Positions 44,932-56,310 of a stretch of 64,000 nucleotides of DNA are shown one piece after another. A program made the translations under genes and the position numbers. Position 1 is the first letter of the stretch, and each line of letters opens with the position of its first letter. Source of the stretch: Lentinus brumalis (lineage: Eukaryota; Basidiomycota; Agaricomycetes; Polyporales; Polyporaceae); contig MARA01000005.1 in assembly GCA_001792895.1 (NCBI GenBank), positions 558,001 to 622,000 of the forward strand, written 5' to 3'. Below the pieces are notes generated by a model that ran no database searches, was not told the DNA's origin, and saw only the letters and a program-made list of their open reading frames with translations.

Positions 44932-47573
44932 ATGTCTCTGAAAGATGAGAAAGTTGCTGCGCTCGAGTACGACGAGAAGGGGTCGGATCCGATCAGCTCT
45001 CTGAATGCAGAGCTTCCGGATGGAGAGTTGCTAGCACCGGACGTCAGACCCTCAGCGGAGGGGCAGCTTGTCCGTATGCTCGATATGCGGCTGCTACCGA
45101 CTATCATCCTCATCTTCATCATGAATTACATTGATGTACGTCATGATCGCCGTCTGTATCGACCCCCTGCTCACCTACCTGCATGCGCACAGCGTCTTGC
45201 AGTGACCTCGGCCAGGCTGAAAGGCCTCGAGCAAGACCTCGGGTTGACCGGTGAGATGACTTCGTTCGCGTCCGGTCTGTAGGGTACTCATTGTCTGATA
45301 CAGACATCCAATACTCCACTGTCCTCGCTATACTTTATGCCTCATATATTCCAGCAAACATACCTTCAAACATGGTGAGCCTAGCTCGCGATCGGACGCT
45401 CGGATTGTACTCACCAGACCGCAGATCCTGAATCGAATTCCAAGGTTGTTGTGGAACTCACGCGACTGTCAACTCCGGTAAATCTGATCCTCCTACAGGC
45501 CTTCGTACTACATCGCGATATGTGTCGTTCTCTGGGGCTTGACCAGTGCGCTCACCGGGGTATGCACTTTATTCGCAGCCTATCGCCTGGGGTCGCTGAC
45601 AATGGATTGTAGATCACCCGCGACTACGCTGGAATTCTCATTGCTCGGGTGTTCGTCGGGCTCCCGGAAGTGAGGCTTTCAAGTACACACGCCTTATTGC
45701 TGCTGACAGACCTAGGCGGCGTTTTACCCTGGAGGAGTCTACCTTCTTTCGCGATGGTACACAAAGAAGGTCAGTCCTCCGGCACCTTCCCTTTTTATCT
45801 ACGATTCGGCTCAAGCGAGTGACATATCGCTAGGAGCTCGCCTTTAGGTCCGCCATTTTCTACGCCGGTCTCATGATCTCGAATGCATTCGGAAGCGTAC
45901 GTTATATTGCTAGATGTATAGCTCCGGTAGACTTACTGACGTCTCGACATTTCCCCATCTCCACGTCGTTCGGCCGTTCTGTAGCTCATGGCAGCCGGGA
46001 TTCTATCTCGAATGGAAGGAAAGTTGGGCATACGCGCCTGGAGATGGTACGTATTACTGAGAGTCTTCACTTCAATTACCTCTGACCATCCGCGGACGCC
46101 CTTGTCAGGCTCTTTTACATCGAGGTATGCTGCAGTCTCATTGCCGCAAGCATGAGCGCTGATAAGGTCGGGCTGGTCATGGCAGGGGTCAATCACTATC
46201 GTCATTGGCATTCTTGCAGTGTGAGTAAGTTGGCACTGCGTCTTGGGCTCACTGACGGTGACGACGATTTTTAGTTTCATTCTGCCAGACTACGTATGTG
46301 ATTTCGGAACCGGAGAGAAGAAAATACCAACCGTCCGGATCTGTAGCCCCATAACACTCGCTGGCTTAGTCCTGCACAGCGCAGACTAGCTCAGGCACGC
46401 CTGGCTGAGGACGCAGGCGAAGCGGACGAGGATACCGAGACCGATTCGTACGTGACCTGTCTTCTGGAGACCTCGACATTCCAACATAACGCCTTCAATT
46501 TGTGACGCAGAGCGCTCCAAGGACTCATCATGGCGCTGAAGGACCCGAAGGTTGCGCTTTTCGGGGTTATGATTTGCTGTCTGCTGCTGGGTACAGGATT
46601 TACGAACTTCTTCCCAACGTAGGACGTTCACTGGCGCACCCGTTCGCACACTGCTGACTTCGCCTTGCAGGATCACCGGAACTCTTGGCTTCTCATCCAC
46701 GGTGACACTACTCCTCGCCGCGTACGTTCTTCTGATTGGTGTCAAGCGGCAAGAGAGCACTGACGACTTACATCAATTTCAGTCCTCCATGGATCTTCGC
46801 CACGATCGTAAGCTGCATCAACGCTTGGCACGCTGGTACGTGTCTCAGCATAAACATACACATCTCATGTTTCTGACTCGATTGCGTAGATCGCACAGGA
46901 GAGCGTTACTTCCATATGTGCATACCGTACTGGTTCATCATTCTGGGGTACATCATCGCAATCTGCACCATGTCCGTACCGGGACGGTACTTCTCGATGT
47001 TCCTGATGGCAGGCGGATCAGCGGGTATGCATGGTTCATGATACTCCGCAGTTGCAATGTTGATCGAGTGAATCCTTGCTCGTACTTTTAGGCCATGCCC
47101 TCACTCTTGTCTGGTTGGCCAACGCAATACCGCGGCCGCCCGCAAAGCGGTCTGCGGCCATTGCTCTTGCGAACGCCGGTGGGAACATAGGCGCAATGTC
47201 AGCTCATTCGATGTCTTCGCCATATTGTCCCCCCGGTTACTCACTCGTTGCATGTCTTAGGATTAGCTCGTTTGTCTGGAAGGTCGAATGGAGCCCGAAA
47301 TACCATCAGTCCATGTTCGTCGGTATCGCCGCGCTTGTGCTCGGGACTTCTATTGCTACTGGTAATCTCTACCCTACGTCCGCTGCACTCTATTTGACAC
47401 GTTGAACAGTCATTCGCGTCATCCTTGCAAACGAGAACAAGGAATTGGAACGCAGGGAAGTTCGTGACTTGACTGCGGGGGAAGAAGAACGTGTCAAGGG
47501 AGCTGCTCGACTGGAAGGCATCACATACGAAGACGCGGTAGTTCAGAGGCGCGGCTTCCGTTACGTACTCTGA
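44932..47573 (+). CDS. MFS transporter, Dal5/anion:cation symporter type, copy 2
   Basis: This is the intact tandem paralogue of copy 1. It starts MSLKDEKVAALEYDEKGSD, with the first membrane helix LLPTIILIFIMNYID ending at an intron in the same place as in copy 1. Further blocks in order are LAVTSARLKGLEQDLGLT, ILNRIPRPSYYIAICVVLWG, RVFVGLPEAAFYPGGVYLL, GIRAWRWLFYIE, HNTRWLSPAQRRLAQARLAE, LLGTGFTNFFPTITGTLGFS, IPRPPAKRSAAIALANAGGN and SSFVWKVEWSPKYH. The tail VRDLTAGEEERVKGAARLEG ends RRGFRYVL at TGA 47571-47573. Exon boundaries (about 20 exons) follow copy 1. Uptake of an organic anion or vitamin by proton symport is the family's usual role; the actual substrate is unknown. Confidence 0.88.
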
Positions 47574-47837
47574 GTAACCGTAGTCCTAGTCGACGCGGGG
47601 CAGGTAGTCGACGAAATAGCCTTGTTGTAGGGGTTGCAACCGCGGTTCTCTCAACTATACATTGGTGAGGTTCCTCGTGATCGACGGGTGGGTAGAAATA
47701 CAGGGATGTGTGGCCCGAGACATCTCGTAGAGAGGTACTGCTGGAGGAGGAAATCATCGCGGTGTAGCTCTCTGCCGATGCGAGGTGAGCTTGGGGAGTA
47801 ATTGGAACAAATCTGGGTGAACCAGCTCCGTCAAATG

Positions 47838-48345
47838 TGCTGGCTGGCGGAAGGATTCTCATCGATGATGAAGTGGAAAGAGGTCGACGCGTGTGGGAGA
47901 ATGAGAGGCTATTCCAGTGCTCGCAGAAGGCCTAATCTGACATATTGCTGCGCAGGACGACCGGTTACGGGATCCGACTGGGAGCGAACTAAGGAGGAGC
48001 GGAAATTGTACAAGGCCCTGGAAGAGGTCGCGAACATTGAAGCAAGTCAGAGCCGCTTTGTATATATCGGGTTCAAGTTACTCACCAAGTACGCAGTGAC
48101 CATTGTGTACGTCATGCAGAATGCTTGCAGGATGTTGACAGAATGTGTCCTACGTCATTCGGCTCATCGGAGGACACCAGGTCGAACAACGCGATGCCAA
48201 CATTGAGATTTTCAATGTCACTCTCTCCGACGAACAGTTCCTCTTCATAGAGCGCATCCTCCCTTTCGACCCAAAGTTCCCTGCGACTGAGATTGTAAGC
48301 GTCTTCTACCCATGCACACCAATGAGAAAACTGACAGGTTAAGTA
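47838..48345 (+). pseudogene. Aldo-keto reductase (aryl-alcohol dehydrogenase type) C-terminal remnant
   Basis: Three pieces in order recall the C-terminus of fungal AKRs: AGGRILIDDEVERGR, then ERTKEERKLYKALEEVA, then YVMQ and NVSYVIRLIGGHQVEQ leading into SDEQFLFIERILPFDPKFP. They lie in different frames with no convincing splice sites between them. The N-terminal half, including the catalytic Tyr/Asp/Lys/His set and most of the barrel, is absent. It is almost certainly a dead fragment. It starts about 265 bp after the stop of MFS copy 2. Confidence 0.7.
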
Positions 48346-50019
48346 TGCGAGGGTGTCGAATCGACATCAAACCGCATCCATCGGTCTTCCAGCAACTAAG
48401 TGTGATAAGTGGCCGCGGGCACAGGCTATTCGTCCGACCACAGCTTGAGTCGCTCTCCTAGTACATCACGTCAGCATCGCCTTGTCTATTCTTCTATCCG
48501 CAAGCACATACTGCATCCGACGTGGGGACTGGATCGAGCCGGAAACCCAGATCAAGCATTAATGTTCCATGGCAGGTTATTAGCACTTAGACTCGGACTT
48601 GCCGTCTTCGCAGCGGTCACTCATATTCATGTTCCTAGCGTCGGCACGGCCTACAACCATCTCAATGTACCGACTGCAGTATTGCAGGTTGCCACGATGT
48701 GGTAGTGAAATGTAAAGCTTTCAATGTTCCCGAACGGGAATGGCGCACGCCGCCCATACGATTCTCACGGTGGGCGGCGGCCGCGACATAGCCAGCGCTG
48801 TGCTTCAAGTTCTCCTTTTTACCGTCACCATGCTTAGACAATGACGACTTCATGGCTGAGGAGGTGGAGAGCAGAGGGTGTCTGCTAAGATGTCTGTATT
48901 CTTCGGTACACGGATACACCTCAGGCAACCACAGCACTTGCACAGCACAGCCTTGACATTCAAGTTGGACAGCGCCCCGGAGCGATACGACTGCACCCAC
49001 GGTTACTTCTTCCGAGGTCGCAGAGGGCTGGACAACGTCCTCTCATTCGTCAGGTGAGCCAATGCAGTTTTTTAGAAGCGAAATACTGCGCTGTGGTCGA
49101 ACACTCTCAATAACGCACGGCGTACTCGCGGCCAAGATGCAGGAATGGTTAATCACACCCACCAGAGGCACACGTCAATCGTCTCTTACAAGCCTCGAGG
49201 ACACCCGCCACGAGGCACTCAGAGTCGCATCGCTCAATGCACTTGTCCTTCTATGATCCCCCGTCCGCTATATCCGCACTGACATCTTCCGGCGTTTCTC
49301 GTGCCGTCATCAGCCTGTCAACGTCGAACACCTTCGCACATGTGGGCCAGGGCCGGAGCTCGCTGCTCTCTCGTGGCCACCCGGCACTTCTTGCACTTTA
49401 AGGAAACGTTCCCCCCTCTGTGACGCGACTGCATGGTTCGTCTTGGGGTTGAGAAGGTCCGCAAACTGCCTGCGCGATCTCCGTGATCGTTGTGAAACGG
49501 AAACCACAACATTGAGAAGAGAACGATGTCATGTCTATGTTTCGGGGCACTGAATGGTATTACGGAACTGATAACCGCCTCCTCTGAGTGTTGCTCGTGG
49601 CAGGAGAGGCGCGTAATCAGTCACTCGTTACGTGAATCTCCTTGATAATCATGGGGTCTGAGGAATGGGGTGGCACGGCGGTAGGTATACAGACAGTGGG
49701 TGTACAGAGAAAAGAGCAAAGACGACGAGACCATACATAATGATATTGTGTCGGAGCAAGATAAATGATGAGTATGAAATATCTGAGAGCGATGGAGACC
49801 TGACTGGAAGATGGGGTGCTTCGAAGAAGGGATGGGGAGGGCGCTGGAACGTCTATGGGCGGCGGTAACGCCACGATGGGTAAATGACCGTCTGTGACAA
49901 CGTCGTTAAGTGGGTACCGAGGCAATGAACAACATAAGACACACCATAAGGGACAGGAGTCATGCGTTTGTGTCACGAGCAGCAGAAGGAAGCCGGGACT
50001 AGGAGCCCACCGGCAGTCA
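48346..50019. other. Intergenic stretch without a recognised gene
   Basis: Open frames are short and overlap on both strands. The part from about 49600 is presumably the 3' side of the minus-strand transcription factor gene. No repeat or RNA gene is seen. Confidence 0.4.
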
Positions 50020-50955
50020 TTACGAACGTTGACCGCCGATGGAGGAGGCGGCGGCGGCGGCGAGGTCGCTCTTTTTTACAGCGGGACGACGAGGCTTCCG
50101 TTGACCAACGGCGGAGCGGGTGCGCGGAGCCCGGTCCTGGCCGCGCCGTTTGGGCGTCGGGTCGTAGAAGCATGTCACACCCGCGACGTTCTCGCAGTTG
50201 ATGCAAGACGGCTTCGCCCCGTCGCATCGCAGCTTGCGGACACGGCTGGACGACGAGGAGCGTCTCATCAGCATGCGAGACCGAAGAGCAGACGAGGGGC
50301 AGGCTCACCATCGGTCGCATGCGACGTACACTCGCTCGCGAGGCTTGCCCTCGACGGTCAGCGGCTGGCCCGCGTCCAGCGCGATCCTGGACTTCGCGCG
50401 GCTGCTCGAGTTGGGACTCTCCGGGTCCGTGTGCTGAGGCGATGAGCAAATGGAGGAGTTGGTGTACTCTTCCTCGAGCGGGGCATCGTACTGTGATCCC
50501 GGGTAGAAGAACTGGGATGAATGAGAGGGATGCTGGTGTTGGTGTTGGTGCTGGTGCGAGTGCTGGTGCTGGTGCGAGGCTGACGAGCCTTGCTGGAATG
50601 CAGACGGGTACGAGTTACTCCTCTGTACCGGATACGGCTGGAATTGAGGATCGTGGTGGTATTGAGGATGAGGATCGTAGCTAGCTTGGGGAGAGAACAG
50701 AGGTAGTTGAGCGAACTGATGTTGCTGGGAGAACTGAGGATTCTGAAGATGCTGGGGATGCTGAAGGTGCTGAGGATGTTGGGGATGCTGGGGATAGTTG
50801 AGGAGTTGTGTGGGGAGCTGCGGATCCGAATAGACGCGTGGGTCGATGCCTTGCTCTTGCGAAGCTAGAACGTCGAGCCAGGCGACAACGTCATACGGGG
50901 ACGGTTGTGAATGAGGCTGGTGGCTGTAGCTGCCGTACGGGATGTTGGCGGACAT
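50020..50955 (-). CDS. Zn2Cys6 fungal transcription factor with His/Gln-rich N-terminal region
   Basis: Exons 50955-50309 and 50245-50020 give 290 residues. The 63-nt intron splits the third residue of the zinc motif, giving ACDRCRVRKLRCDGAKPSC after splicing, then INC and CFYDP. This is the six-cysteine Gal4-type cluster, near residues 212-242, followed by a basic linker (KRRGQDRAPRTR). It lies at the C-terminal end, which is less usual than the N-terminal position. The N-terminal 200 residues are low-complexity: repeated HPQHPQHLQ units and a His-Gln-Ser tract (HQHQHSHQHQHQHQHPSH). No middle homology region follows, so it is a short DNA-binding protein. Target genes are unknown. Read without splicing the frame stops at once, so the intron is needed. 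Confidence 0.85.
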
Positions 50956-53900
50956 GTCTAGAGGAGCGCGCGCTACGTCAAGGCTGGATGGAGGAACGCG
51001 GTGTCAGTTTGTGGTGGTAGTCTTGGTCAAACACTAACCCATTAAGTATCCTCCTCGTCCGCTGCACAGCAGATCCACGAAGTAGCATCGCACCACGCAG
51101 TGTGGACAAGGTCGGGGAGGACTGGACAACGAGAGATCGCATGCTGTGAAACAAGCTAATTGTGATTTCGCTGAACCGGAGTGTTGATAGATGGCTGTGA
51201 GGGAACCTGCGGAAACTTCGATGGTTTATGAGCCCCTTCACGGGTATGTAGCCACCTGTACCGACGAGATCTTCAGTGATCTAACTGTCAAAATGCTGCC
51301 CTACCCCAGGGGATCAGTAATTGCCGGTCAGAAACCTTATTCGTTCATCCCAGAACGGCGGGCCCGCAGCCGTCGCCATTACCGTGCCCGCGAAGGGACG
51401 GAGACTTCATAGGTGACTGACGGAGATCCCTAACGATCACGGCTTCCTCTTGCTGTCGCGGCACATGTCTCCGAGTTCGGTGCGTGCTTCAGCGACCAAC
51501 TTTGAGAGTGTCCTTGCAATTCGGTACGTCGTGCGTTCACAGCCTAACCAGATCGAATGCGGATGAGGCACAGCGACCTCGTGTTCTTTCCGTGGTCATG
51601 CACGACTCCCGCGAAACCGCAAATCCGAAGTCTACGGACTGTGGATAAAGCAGAGTCCACGAGATAGCTTCTTCTCACCAGTACGACGGTGGGAAGCGGT
51701 CGCGAAAGGGGACCCACGCGCACGAGTTCCTTGCCTTCAATGGAGTCGTGAGATATTCGGGACCGGTTCTGAAGTGATATCATCATCTACCTGTGTTCGG
51801 AATCGTCCATGCCGATGATCATTTTGTCTTCTGCGGTCACATACGGGACTTCTCGAAGCGCACTCTTGATCATACTCCGAGAAAGCCGGAACACAGGCCA
51901 GCCGAGGGTGCGGGCACTGAGCTGGGGCATGGAGTCAGCTCATCTACTACACGTATGCATAGTACAGGAATCACAGAACGTACGGTGCGGGGCCCAATAC
52001 TGGCAAGCGGCGGTGACAACGCGCAGATGTTTGTTTACTGCGATGTGCTCAACAGAGCACAGCCTGGAGTTCCACCGGCTCTGGCTGCTAAGCGGGTGGC
52101 CGAGGCGGCCGATTCTCACTCTTTCTCACTGCACGTCTTCCACCTTGTTACCGCGTAGTCCATGTCCGAAACGCTTACGATCTGTCCGTCAGTTTCCAAG
52201 ACGAACGATTGTGCAAGCTAGCTGCATGCTCGCGTTTCTTCAGCCGGACCCATCGACGCACCGCGCGAGCTGGCACGAAACGCGTCCCTTACCAGCGAGC
52301 CAGAGCCGTAATACGGAAGCAGCCTGGATGTGGTTATTGCATCCGTTGAGCGTGGAGAGGAACGTAGAAGGACCGGAGGTCATGAAAGAACAAGGAAGAG
52401 TTCAAGTCCGGCGGTGCGAGCCGCAAGGCTGCGGGAATCGATCCAGATCGGCTCGTGAACGGAGTTAGCGCCGCTGGCTATCCACTCGCAACTTGCTGGC
52501 AGATTTCTCACCGGAACTGCCACACCCTATGCACCTCTCAGCAAACCGGCCGAGATGCGAGGTACGATATTTCTGAGTGGTTCCTTGAGCCCTGCGCATA
52601 TCGGTGCCACTGGACAAGTTACGATATCGTTGATGCGACGAAAGGGACGGCTTCATCATCTCCGCGATATTTGGTTTGATGGGGGCCTAACCTTCATCGG
52701 AACATAGCGACCTGGAGAACGGGAAGCGTCTCAGGTGCTCGGTGACGCTAGGACGCGACACAGGTCAGTATGTTCCTTCCAATGCCCAAGAGACCATGCC
52801 ATCACCCTCATTTATCAGGACCCTGTGCCGCCTCGTCAGAGGCGCGGAATGGAAATGGTGGTATGGAGACATCTGTACCTCGCGCGCGATCTTTGCAATT
52901 AGCGGTCAGGACGATGATGCGGGCCGTCGTTGCGCATGGGCACGTATGTTTTCATGTTGCGTATTGGAGGACAGGCTCCTGTTGTCTGGGTCCAGACACG
53001 TTAGACATGATGTTCCGGGTGTGCTGACGCACTTCTATCTATAGGGCTGTTCGTTGCGTACCATAGTGGAGACAAATACTTCACTCATGGGGCGCGGCCA
53101 AGACTCGCTTCTTCGATGTCGCAGTCGACATCTGAACACGTTTGGACACCACGAGATGATGAGGCGAATGAGGTCCAGTCGCACTTAACGTTAACACAGG
53201 TATCGTGGAGAGCTCGGGCTGGGTCTGACCTGAAAACAGGGCATGGCTGACGAGCTCCCGAGTCAGAGGGAGCGTCGGCTCCTTGCCATAACGGGTTGGC
53301 TGCGGAGGCGGCAGCGCTTGGGCAGGCGGGACGCCCTCTGCCGTCGACAGACAGCGTAAGCACACTGTTTATGCGCTCAGAACATCGCTCATGTCTTTGC
53401 AGGTGATACGATTGCTTAGCAGGCTCGTAGGATCGGTATCTGGATGTGAATCGCCGCCCATTACCCCAAACTGCGGCGCCCATGTAGCGCCCAGCGCCCG
53501 TCGGCGCTGTGATGGCCACCTCCCATCCGGCCATCCAAATGTCAAGCGGGCGCGGATTGAAGTTAAGGAAAAGTCTATCATTGAAAGAGCTCCTCTTCCT
53601 GCAACCGCCACCATGGCGCGTTTTCCCACGGTCACTGGCACATCGGAGCAGCCATACTGTGGGTCCTGTAGCGTGTACGAGACTGGCCTAGGAGTTATAC
53701 TCCGAATAAAGACAGACCTGCAGCCCTGGAGCTGAGCAGACATGCTGGAGACCGCCATGCGGCCTGCGTAAACAATTTACGTCTCAAGGTCGCGCTATGA
53801 GCGACCGATGCACAACAGCTGCAATGGGCCAAACCCACACCTGAGAAGAACATCTGAGGTATCCTGAAGGCACGGAGACCCCGCTGAAACTGGGCCGTAC

Positions 53901-54420
53901 ACTCCTGAAGGACTATAGAGCCTGAAGGAAACGGAAACGCTCGATGCCGTGGCAGGCGCCTACGCTTCAGTGTGGCGCCATGTGGGCGTCCGAGAATGCC
54001 GAATGAGTCTGGACCCAGGCTAGAACTATGAGCTAGGGAAGGAAACCAGAATCCCAAGTGACACCAGTAGTCAGCGTCGGGGGGGGTGAGCGACGCCCTA
54101 GAGACATGACAGGCCAGAGAGGAGAGACATCAAGAGACGCGTCTAAGCACTGGTAGGGCCCTGAGCATGGCGCACTGAGCGGAAGCAAGCCCCAAGGCCT
54201 GCGGACATGGGCTGCAGTGATAACTCCACCGTCCACATGGCCTGCTGAAGCCCGAATTGTCGAGTCAAGTATACCTGAGCGACCGAAAGTAGAATGGGAG
54301 TGACGGTGCCTGCCTGTGGTGCGAAGTCACCGAACACAGGAGAGCAACTGCACAACGCGAGGCTGCAAGTGCACCACACCTCGCCGACGGAAATTACGCA
54401 AGAAACCCTGAGTACAGCCC
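50956..54420. other. Long stretch without a recognised gene
   Basis: This is about 3.5 kb between the transcription factor promoter and the retrotransposon. The longest frames (51793-52158 and 51809-52468 plus, 53085-53534 minus) carry no motif I know and lack paired splice sites. They may be decayed sequence. No tRNA-like fold or tandem repeat was found by eye. Confidence 0.4.
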
Positions 54421-54460
54421 TCGTTTAACGAAGCGGACACCTTCGCGCAAACTTTTAGTC

Positions 54461-54640
54461 CTCGTTTATGATTCGCGACTACGCGAACCTGCTAAACGCT
54501 TAGAGAAGCACCTACAGTTGTGAGAAATGCAAGAGCGATGGAGAAAGGATGATAGAGAGTCGCCCACATTCACTATGCAGACGTGATAGCACAAATTTGA
54601 AGCCCTTGTTTTAAGATCCGCAACTACGCGAACCTGGCTA
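54461..54640 (+). repeat. Two-unit motif upstream of the retrotransposon ORFs
   Basis: Units at about 54461-54497 and 54605-54640 share ctacgcgaacctg and flanking words (tcgtttatgattcgcga versus ttgttttaagatccgca), about 145 bp apart. This may be a tandem-repeat promoter region of the element. Only two units are seen. Confidence 0.4.
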
Positions 54641-54657
54641 GGCTTTACAAGTTTAAA

Positions 54658-54760
54658 TCACCCCCCAACCCCAAACACTCCCCACCCATACCACCCCTGA
54701 GCACTTAAGCTGAACCGCAAAGAGCGCTGCATAGAACCCACCCCCCGCACCCCCTCACCC
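54658..54760 (+). repeat. C-rich tract
   Basis: Runs of four to six C separated by short spacers occur at 54660-54697 and 54739-54759, just before the first ORF of the element. The minus strand has matching G-runs that could form a G-quadruplex. Confidence 0.5.
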
Positions 54761-54855
54761 AAGCAAGAGCGTGCACTCCCTCCCGCCATAACCCAGCTGC
54801 GACACCGCCCTAGCCCAACTCAGTACCAGCTGGACTGCTGTGGCAAAGTGCAAGG

Positions 54856-55497
54856 ATGACCGAAATGGAGTACGTGGTGGTGTACGCGCGATGGTCGGGA
54901 TACGTAGACGGGGATCCGGCGAGCCCGGAAGAGTTCGCAACGAAGTCGCATGCATACACGATTGAACGATGTCCGGCTCGTCCGCTAGAGGTCGGGATGA
55001 AAGTCAGGATCTACGCAACAACGCCGCTGCACCTCAACTCACCAGACGCGGGCACGAGGATCGAAACATATGATCCGCATGTCGCAGGAACGCTAGCGCG
55101 AGTCCTTGGATGGAGAGGCTGGCTGGTTGGGCTCGAGGTGGAGAATGAGTGCAGGGCGAACAAAGTTCGAAGGGTGCGGCTTGAAGTACCGTTCGTGGAG
55201 GGGAAGACTGTCAGGTTGACCGAGCTGCGAGGCGGCCGAGGTCCGAAAGCGGCACCAGAGATGGAGATGCCGGAAGGAAGCGACATGATCCTGCCCCGAC
55301 CGGAGTGGAGATGCGGCGGAGGATCGTGCATCGCAGGGGCACCGAGAACGGTAGCCGAAGGAACGTTCTTCGTCACTCTGGACGCGCAGAGCGAGGAGGT
55401 GGCTGGCCAGGGGGAGAGAGAGAGCGCGCGTAGAAAGCCGGGGGCACGTAGACCGAAGACGCAGGGCAGACTGGCAGCAGTAGGATGGACGAAATAA
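54856..55497 (+). CDS. Hypothetical protein, accessory ORF at the retrotransposon 5' end
   Basis: An uninterrupted 213-residue frame begins with ATG and ends in TAA. It starts MTEMEYVVVYARWSGYVDGD and has well-formed alternating strands (RPLEVGMKVRIYATTPLHL, GTRIETYDPHVAGTLARVLG), Pro/Glu-rich linkers (PEMEMPEGSDMILPRPEW) and a basic C-terminus (ARRKPGARRPKTQGR). That looks like a small folded domain plus a nucleic-acid-binding tail. I know no named domain for it. Its place ahead of ORF1 on the same strand and its codon style suggest it belongs to the element, but an independent host gene cannot be excluded. Confidence 0.55.
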   Translation: MTEMEYVVVYARWSGYVDGDPASPEEFATKSHAYTIERCPARPLEVGMKVRIYATTPLHLNSPDAGTRIETYDPHVAGTLARVLGWRGWLVGLEVENECRANKVRRVRLEVPFVEGKTVRLTELRGGRGPKAAPEMEMPEGSDMILPRPEWRCGGGSCIAGAPRTVAEGTFFVTLDAQSEEVAGQGERESARRKPGARRPKTQGRLAAVGWTK

Positions 55498-56310
55498 GGA
55501 ACCTGCTCTGCTAATGTGATATGCAGATAGGATGACCTGTGATACACAGAAAATTAGAATCTGCAACACAAGCAAATGGAGCGACATACAAGCAGGGACC
55601 AAGGAACTGAGCTTGAAAGCAAAACCCGTAAATAGACAGGAGGACGATGGAAAAGGCATGAAGGCGCGCGAAGACGCCGTGGTTACCCTATTGGGAAACC
55701 ATACTCGACGCCAGGGCGCGAGCGGGTGCTGTGCAGTGGCGTGGGAGGAACTCCCGACCCGGCGCTAGGAGGGACGACATGAGTACCAGCGCGTGCACGC
55801 AACAAGATGGCGTGCGAGAGTGAGGCGGCCCGGGGAGTGGGTCTGCGGCGGTGAAAGAAGCACCAACCTCCCAAAAGAAAATTTGCATGGGCGACCCGAG
55901 GGCAGTGACTGACCGTGAGAGGGGGAAAGGGGACGCGATATGGGCGCGCAGATGGCTCTGCGAGAACGACCCGTCCCCTTTAGGCAAGCGAGACAACGTG
56001 ACTCGGAATGACGTGAAATCTGCAGACTGACCAATGGGGTGAGAGCAGGCAGCGAAACGGAGCGCCCAAACGCGAGGCAAAAAAACCACAGGTTGAGACA
56101 TAGAACCACGAACAACGGGCCAACGAGGCCCTAGCCGTGCGCTGGAAGTAGACACATACCAACTGAGGGTACATGAACATAAATCGAGCGGATCAACGCG
56201 GTGCTGCGCGAGGCAGACGTGCGGAATCCTAATAATCAGTGAGAGCAAGCACCGAGCCTCACCCTCCCAACGAAACCCAGCCAGCACCACCATCTGTCCC
56301 TCCAGCAACG
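55498..56310. other. Spacer between accessory ORF and ORF1
   Basis: About 810 bp carry no plus-strand frame of note. A 206-codon minus-strand frame (55688-56308) has no motif and is probably a shadow of the GC-rich sequence. Confidence 0.4.

Noticed and set aside
50530..50580. Regularly spaced ggtgctggt-type repeats as a CRISPR-like or minisatellite array
   Set aside because: They are the reverse complement of a His/Gln-coding tract within the Zn2Cys6 gene; spacers are not unique sequences.
52400..52440. A tRNA-like T-loop word (gagttcaagtcc)
   Set aside because: The bases around it do not form the T stem, anticodon stem or acceptor stem of a tRNA.
55688..56308. A 206-codon minus-strand frame in the retrotransposon spacer
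   Set aside because: No domain, membrane or repeat features; composition matches a chance frame antisense to GC-rich DNA.
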